A stretch of DNA of 7,821 bases from Rhodospirillales bacterium. Its GTDB lineage: Bacteria; Pseudomonadota; Alphaproteobacteria; CACIAM-22H2. This document shows positions 7,018 to 7,821 of the stretch, piece after piece (the first letter of the stretch is position 1; every line of letters starts with the position of its first letter). Location of the stretch: positions 1 through 7,821 of the forward strand of contig JACQAF010000188.1 of NCBI GenBank assembly GCA_016195145.1. The letters run 5' to 3'. A program made the position numbers and the translations under genes. The notes under the pieces are model-generated. The model was not told where the DNA came from. It did no database searches and saw only the letters and a program-made list of their open reading frames with translations.

Positions 7018-7518
7018 GTGGCCGGCGATCCCCTGCAATACGACAGGCTGATGCTCGAAGCGGCACGCGGCGTCATCCGTCAGGCGCTGGTGATCGTCGC
7101 CGATCGCGGCCTGATCGGCGAGCATCATTTCTACATCACCTTCCGCACCGACCACCCGGAAGCGACGGTCCCGCCGAGCCTGCGCGCCCGTTTTCCCAAT
7201 GAAATGACCATCGTCCTCCAGCATCAATTCTGGGGGCTGGAGGTCGGGGCGTTCGATTTTTCGGTGACGCTGAGCTTCGACGGCAAGACCGAGCGTCTGA
7301 TCGTCCCCTTCGCCGCCATCGGCTCGTTCGTCGACCCCTCGGTCCAGTTCGGGCTGCAATTCCCCGACATGCAGGCCAGTCAGGCGAGCGGAGCCGCGGC
7401 CGAAGCGCCAACCGCCGCATTGGCCAAACCCGCCGACGAATCCCCGCCGACACCGACGCCGGCCCCCGTCGACGCCGGCGACCGCGTTGTCGCCCTCGAT
7501 TCCTTCCGCAAAAAATAG
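7018..7518 (+). CDS. sspB: SspB family ClpXP adaptor
   Basis: SspB tethers proteins bearing the ssrA tag to the ClpXP protease. The 166-residue product has the alphaproteobacterial SspB fold region at about 7-116, including EHHFYITFRTDHP (35-47), FPNEMTIVLQHQFWGLEV (59-76) and the segment LIVPFAAIGSFVDPSVQFGLQF. An Ala/Pro-rich flexible linker (about 117-154) follows, then a conserved C-terminal tail RVVALDSFRKK (156-166), which should be the ClpX-docking peptide. The start is GTG at 7018, with GGAG (7005-7008) nine bases upstream. The GTG start and the hairpin before it suggest modest, controlled expression. The fumarase gene begins 42 bp downstream on the same strand, so the two are probably co-transcribed. 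The family call is firm. Confidence 0.92.
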   Translation: MAGDPLQYDRLMLEAARGVIRQALVIVADRGLIGEHHFYITFRTDHPEATVPPSLRARFPNEMTIVLQHQFWGLEVGAFDFSVTLSFDGKTERLIVPFAAIGSFVDPSVQFGLQFPDMQASQASGAAAEAPTAALAKPADESPPTPTPAPVDAGDRVVALDSFRKK

Positions 7519-7520
7519 CC

Positions 7521-7534
7521 CCGCCGCGCGGCGG
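7521..7534. repeat. Perfect GC palindrome between sspB and fumarase
   Basis: CCGCCGCGCGGCGG is a fully self-complementary 14-mer that could fold into a short hairpin in the mRNA. No T-tract follows, so it is not an intrinsic terminator. It may be mRNA-stabilising or simply a product of GC-rich sequence. Confidence 0.4.
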
Positions 7535-7560
7535 TTCACCACGAAAGGTCCCGACCGACG

Positions 7561-7821
7561 ATGCCCGACTTCGCCTACCGCGAGATATTCGATCTCGGCG
7601 CCGATCAGACCCCCTACCGCAAACTCACCGGCGATTTTGTCAGCCCCGCCACCTTCGACGGCCAATCGGTTCTCAAGGTGGCGCCCGAGGCGATGAGCCT
7701 GCTTGCCGCCGAGGCGTTCAAGGACATCTCGCATCTTTTGCGACCCAGCCATCTGAAACAGATGCGCGCCATCCTCGACGACCCCGAGGCGTCCGACAAC
7801 GACCGCTTCGTCGCGCTCGAC
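7561..7821 (+). CDS. Class I (Fe-S) fumarate hydratase, N-terminal part (runs off the right edge)
   Basis: These are the first 87 codons of a class I fumarase, the oxygen-sensitive [4Fe-4S] enzyme that interconverts fumarate and malate in the TCA cycle. The opening MPDFAYREIF...TPYRKLT (1-23) and the stretch ISHLLRPSHLKQMRAILDDPEASDNDRFVALD (56-87) are typical of the long single-chain FumA/FumB type. The cluster-binding cysteines and the catalytic domain lie beyond the window. The ATG at 7561 is preceded by AAAGG (7544-7548), rather far at 12 bases. It follows sspB by 42 bp without a terminator. The family is confident from the N-terminal signature; the gene symbol is left blank because fumA, fumB and other names cannot be told apart here. 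Confidence 0.88.
   Translation, partial: MPDFAYREIFDLGADQTPYRKLTGDFVSPATFDGQSVLKVAPEAMSLLAAEAFKDISHLLRPSHLKQMRAILDDPEASDNDRFVALD

Noticed and set aside
7519..7560. Terminator between sspB and the fumarase gene
   Set aside because: The 14-base GC palindrome is not followed by a T-tract, and the gap is only 42 bp, so co-transcription is more likely.

Overview
The window is high-GC DNA with tightly packed genes. Gene content points to an alphaproteobacterium, most like Rhodospirillales: an hflK-hflC-degP cluster, a flavin-dependent ThyX carrying the alphaproteobacterial-style RHR...S motif, an alphaproteobacterial-type SspB ending in FRKK, and a class I fumarase directly after sspB. This assignment comes from recalled protein-family features, not from a search.

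Layout from left to right: (1) The left edge holds the N-terminal 111 codons of a TrpB2-type tryptophan synthase beta chain on the minus strand. (2) A strong hairpin at 474-505 ends the next minus-strand gene, a periplasmic Do-like serine protease (degP/htrA). That gene has its own promoter with an inverted repeat over the -10 box. (3) Upstream of degP lie hflC and hflK, translationally coupled through a 1-base stop/start overlap. They encode the two SPFH membrane proteins that form the cage around FtsH. (4) A 182-bp divergent intergenic region separates hflK from mrp (apbC) on the plus strand, an Fe-S cluster carrier ATPase. (5) thyX on the minus strand converges on mrp with only 8 bp between the stop codons. 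(6) A 337-bp region between the divergent thyX and sspB genes is the least ordinary part of the window. It holds a promoter-like -10 box, a GNRA hairpin, a long GC-rich rod with a competing hairpin, and a terminator-like stem with a T-tract just upstream of sspB. (7) sspB (ClpXP adaptor) and the start of a class I fumarate hydratase run off the right edge on the plus strand.

Three of the loci (hflKC, degP, sspB) serve protein quality control: inner-membrane FtsH proteolysis, periplasmic proteolysis, and delivery of ssrA-tagged proteins to ClpXP. The rest are core metabolism (tryptophan synthase-like, thymidylate synthesis, fumarase) and Fe-S cluster delivery. I see no mobile element, CRISPR array, phage gene or defence system. 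The best candidate for something not explained by the protein genes is the structured RNA region at about 6822-6996. Part of it resembles the tRNA-like 3' end of an alphaproteobacterial two-piece tmRNA, but the tag-coding part is not present, and its folds could equally form a terminator/antiterminator switch ahead of sspB.
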